64,000 bases of DNA. It comes from Beta vulgaris subsp. vulgaris. Taxonomy: Eukaryota; Streptophyta; Magnoliopsida; Caryophyllales; Amaranthaceae. Shown in pieces: positions 58,374 through 64,000 of the stretch; position 1 is the stretch's first letter, and every line of letters begins with the position of its first letter. The notes beneath the pieces are model-generated. The model was not told the origin of the DNA, searched no databases, and worked only from the letters and a program-made list of their open reading frames with translations. Position numbers and translations under genes: made by a program. Where the stretch lies: contig NC_079202.1 of NCBI RefSeq assembly GCF_026745355.1, positions 64,019,055 to 64,083,054 on the forward strand, given 5' to 3'.

Positions 58374-58746
58374 TAGGGGTGGCAATGAGATGAGACAATT
58401 CGTGAGCTACCCGAGATCGACTCGGTCAAAGCTCGAATCGAACTCGAGCTCGACTCGAGATGCTGGTAAGTCGAGTTGAGCAACTCGATACTCGACTCGA
58501 AAACTCGTAAGAAACTCGAATACCCAATTATCAATAGCAAAATACCTAAATTCAACATTTTTCTACCTTATTGTTACCTGTGACATGAGACACTTGCAAT
58601 CTACTCGAAATCTACTCGGTCAATGCACGGTCAAAACTCGACTCGAGTGAGCTCGACTCAACTCAAACTCGACTCGAAATGCTAACGAGTCAAGTCGAGT
58701 CGAGCTAGCTCAAACTCGAACTCGACTCGCATCATTGCCACCCCTA
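58374..58746. mobile_element. hAT-type MITE with perfect 8-bp duplication
   Basis: The terminal inverted repeats TAGGGGTGGCAATGA and TCATTGCCACCCCTA are perfect over 15 bases. The 8-bp target-site duplication ATGAGGAT is perfect on both sides (58366-58373 and 58747-58754). The interior is dominated by variants of ACTCGACTCGA and GAGCTCGA, i.e. alternating CTCGA words on both halves, which can pair. 373 bp, no coding capacity. Confidence 0.93.
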
Positions 58747-58754
58747 ATGAGGAT

Positions 58755-59947
58755 GACAATGTGCACAATCAGACACTCTTATAACGGAACTATAAATTAA
58801 ATTACCCAATTTAACTACTACTCACATTCATTAATACACTACCAAGTGATCATTTGCAAAAAGAAATTGTATTGAATGGACGGGAATTGAAAATTACGCC
58901 TATATTTTGAAGCAATTTCATACTACCTTGATCTATTTACAAGTATCATTGTTTTACAGTGAATAGAAGTAGATAAAAGTATCCCAAACATTCACCCCTG
59001 ACAAATACACAGGTGCTTTGTCACCTTCTAAGGACTGAGGAGAGTTTCAAATTAACCAACTCTGGTCCAACATATGGGAGTATGAGTTTTAGCAATGCAT
59101 GTTTCCCTTTTGAGAAGGGAAGGGAGTAAATAAGTGGAGATGAATAGATGATCACAAAAGGTAATAGTCACAATCTGATTTGCATCCAAAAGATGCAGAT
59201 CTGGGTCCTGGGATCACCCACCCTCAGGTTTTAAGTTTTTAACTATAAAAGGCGGGCCACGTGATCTAGTGCTATTTCTTTAATGAATTTGGCTAATAAT
59301 ATAGAATTGGTTGGGGTCTGTGATTTTACTCTCAGAAATTTGCAGATTTAATGATAACTGTGTCAATGACAAGGGGTTGCCGACTATTATCAAACAGCAG
59401 CAACATCAAGCTAAGAAACGAGACCACTTTCATTCACTAGTGAAAACTGAAAAGTGATACATTATCAGCAAGTTACTATGCATCTATATTTGATCAGTAC
59501 CTGCAGAGCTGCAGGGCATGGCCTATCTTTAGTCAATAACAGAGAAATATGCACCAACTCAGCCTCCCTAAATTGGTCATTGGCTGATTTGTTGCCTCAA
59601 CATTTCAATCTCAGTAAGTTCCTGGAAATATAACCCCTCAAGTCAAGCCATTTAATTAAAATAAACAATAATATTAAATGGCAAAGTAAACTTCGTCCAA
59701 ATTCCACAAAACTCCATTTCTTCAAAGATCTTCAAAACACACGTAATAACTTGGATCATGGACCATTACCTTCGTTATTGATTTACTTTTTCAGATCAGC
59801 AGGCACTAGTCACTAATATTATTACAGTTTAGATATTGCACGTTGTAGAACTTACAAGTCCTATTAGGCCTTGGCTTTTTACATCAAAAACCATAAACAA
59901 GTACATTGAGAAAATAGCCAAATTGTGAATTCTTATGACAAGATCAT
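58755..59947. other. Intergenic; 3' side of UFM1
   Basis: About 1.2 kb, with no conserved exon. The right end must contain the UFM1 3' UTR. Nothing else stands out. Confidence 0.45.
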
Positions 59948-62850
<2,903 letters not shown>

Positions 62851-63171
62851 TCTTTTTCTTAGTTCTTCCTCTTTCTTTCTCTTTTTAATCTCCTTCAATA
62901 ATAGGGATTAGGGAGGGATTCTTATTTTGTTAGATTTTGGGGAAATTCCTCGAATACTCTCCAATTGATCATATATGACTTAAAACCTAACTAATATTAT
63001 GAGATAATAATTACATAAGTAATAATACTAACTAACTAATTGGGTTGAAGTTTTAGAAATGGTACCTAAACTTGGGATCAAATCTCGTTTACATTATTTG
63101 TCCTTGTATTTCTGTCTACCAAAAAAAAAAAAAAAAAGCCACGCACAAACTTAAAAGACAAATGGAGCAAC
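62851..63171. other. Upstream region of UFM1
   Basis: Presumed 5' UTR (minus strand) and promoter. A homopurine run near 62848-62895 encodes the rejected upstream extension. A long A-tract lies at 63120-63137, just before the next MITE. Confidence 0.4.
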
Positions 63172-63511
63172 TAAGGGTGTTAGTGAGTGGTGACCCTAGC
63201 TGGCTCGCAAATATTAGAGCTCAAAGTTCGTGATAGGTTCGAAAGATATTTTAGCTATATTATTTTTCATATTATAGAATTTAATTGAAAAGTCATACTT
63301 ATATTGTACACAATATTTGTGAAAAACTTAATGTAAGTGTAAACCTATTTCTAGAATAAATTTAATATAATTTTTCTCACTCAAGTTGAAGGTAAATTGA
63401 AATAGAAATTTTTAACTCAAAAAAACTCGAGACTTGGCTCGAATTTGGGTAAAAGTGTTAGAGTCGAGCAACCCTTGGCTCGGTCCTCGGTGCGGCTCAT
63501 TAACACCCATA
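63172..63511. mobile_element. hAT-type MITE with perfect 8-bp duplication
   Basis: The ends are TAAGGGTGTTAGTGAG and the complement of CTCATTAACACCCATA (nearly perfect inverted repeats). GGAGCAAC is duplicated exactly on both sides (63164-63171 and 63512-63519), the 8-bp length expected of hAT transposition. 340 bp with an AT-rich middle and GGCTCG-type words near both ends; no coding capacity. The termini differ from the 58374 element, so it is a distinct family. Confidence 0.92.
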
Positions 63512-63519
63512 GGAGCAAC

Positions 63520-64000
63520 CTTTTTTAAACGATGGGAATATATTAATTATGCAATCACTCTGCAAAATAAAAAATAATAATCTATTTTGATTTGAAATGT
63601 TTATCTCGTATTCCTGTTACAATCCAATGGTCGATCTAGAATTTATGAAGATTTTAGTGTTCGGTCCATTTTTAGACCAACAAACTATGAACACTGTCCT
63701 TAACTTAAGTACTAGTGATGTACTCACGTTGGCCTTAGTTTTTCCAACATCTAAAAACCAGTAAAAACCAATTCTATTAATTTCGCCGCTCCCAGTTCTA
63801 TGACTGGCACTATGGCCAATGGTGTATCGGATATAGGAGAACTAAAAACATTTTCATCCAAATGGTTAAAGATCTATGTGAGTCATATTATAATAAAAAA
63901 TGATAATTCCGCTATTAAATTTGTGATAATAATTGAGAAAGGGTGCTCAAGGTTAGAGTCACGAACACCAGGGGAGCAAAGCTTTGTCACAATAATTGCA
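63520..64000. other. Window end; no gene seen
   Basis: AT-rich sequence with no recognisable exon on either strand. It may be repeat-derived, but I found no termini or known motif. Confidence 0.35.

Noticed and set aside
62851..62898. UFM1 start at 62898, adding MKEIKKRKKEEELRKR
   Set aside because: Family members start shortly before KVSFK, and the extra charged segment is probably 5' UTR read in frame.

Overview
The window is nuclear DNA of a flowering plant, most likely a eudicot. The evidence is AT-rich intergenic DNA, genes with many short GT-AG introns, plant-specific protein families (type 2 metallothionein, plant O-fucosyltransferase-like protein, ASHR1-type SET/MYND protein, OSBP-related protein of the ORP1 class) and a dense load of small DNA transposons. 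I cannot name the species from sequence alone.

Layout, left to right. (1) 2007-2909, minus: 5' part of an ORP1-class oxysterol-binding-protein-related gene; only the first two exons are recognisable. (2) 9225-17843, minus: complete nine-exon biotin-protein ligase gene (HCS1-like) with two candidate start codons and transposons in two introns. (3) 17.9-21.1 kb: a hAT-like element against the HCS1 start, then an AT-rich repeat resembling part of an LTR and carrying a nested inverted-repeat element. (4) 21936-24255, minus: three-exon type 2 metallothionein. (5) 25305-30585, plus: complete 14-exon SET/MYND methyltransferase (ASHR1-like), divergent from the metallothionein gene. (6) 31440-35389, minus: complete six-exon MPS1/TTK-type kinase, convergent with ASHR1. 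(7) 36-47 kb: a gene-free transposon zone with a second inverted-repeat element, Helitrons and several MITEs. (8) 47474-49238, plus: two-exon C2H2 zinc-finger protein whose C-terminus looks like a PARP/ADP-ribosyltransferase fold. (9) 52855-57732, minus: ten-exon O-fucosyltransferase-family protein. (10) 59948-62850, minus: four-exon UFM1.

For all seven complete genes I rebuilt every exon from splice signals and reading phase. The exon lengths sum to intact frames: HCS1 368 aa, MT2 78 aa, ASHR1 482 aa, MPS1 824 aa, zinc finger/ART 447 aa, O-fucosyltransferase-like 556 aa, UFM1 98 aa. The genes have unrelated housekeeping or signalling roles (biotinylation, metal binding, lysine methylation, spindle checkpoint, glycosylation, ufmylation). 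I see no pathway cluster.

The most unusual feature is a group of three inverted-repeat elements (13.5-14.1, 19.4-20.4 and 36.0-37.1 kb). Their long inverted ends are built from short sub-repeats about 30 bp apart, flanking a core that is C-rich on its left and G-rich on its right. None encodes a transposase. The window also shows a Helitron with clean termini, two hAT-type MITEs with perfect 8-bp target-site duplications, four Stowaway-like MITEs and two Harbinger-like MITEs. Splice sites and element boundaries were read by eye.
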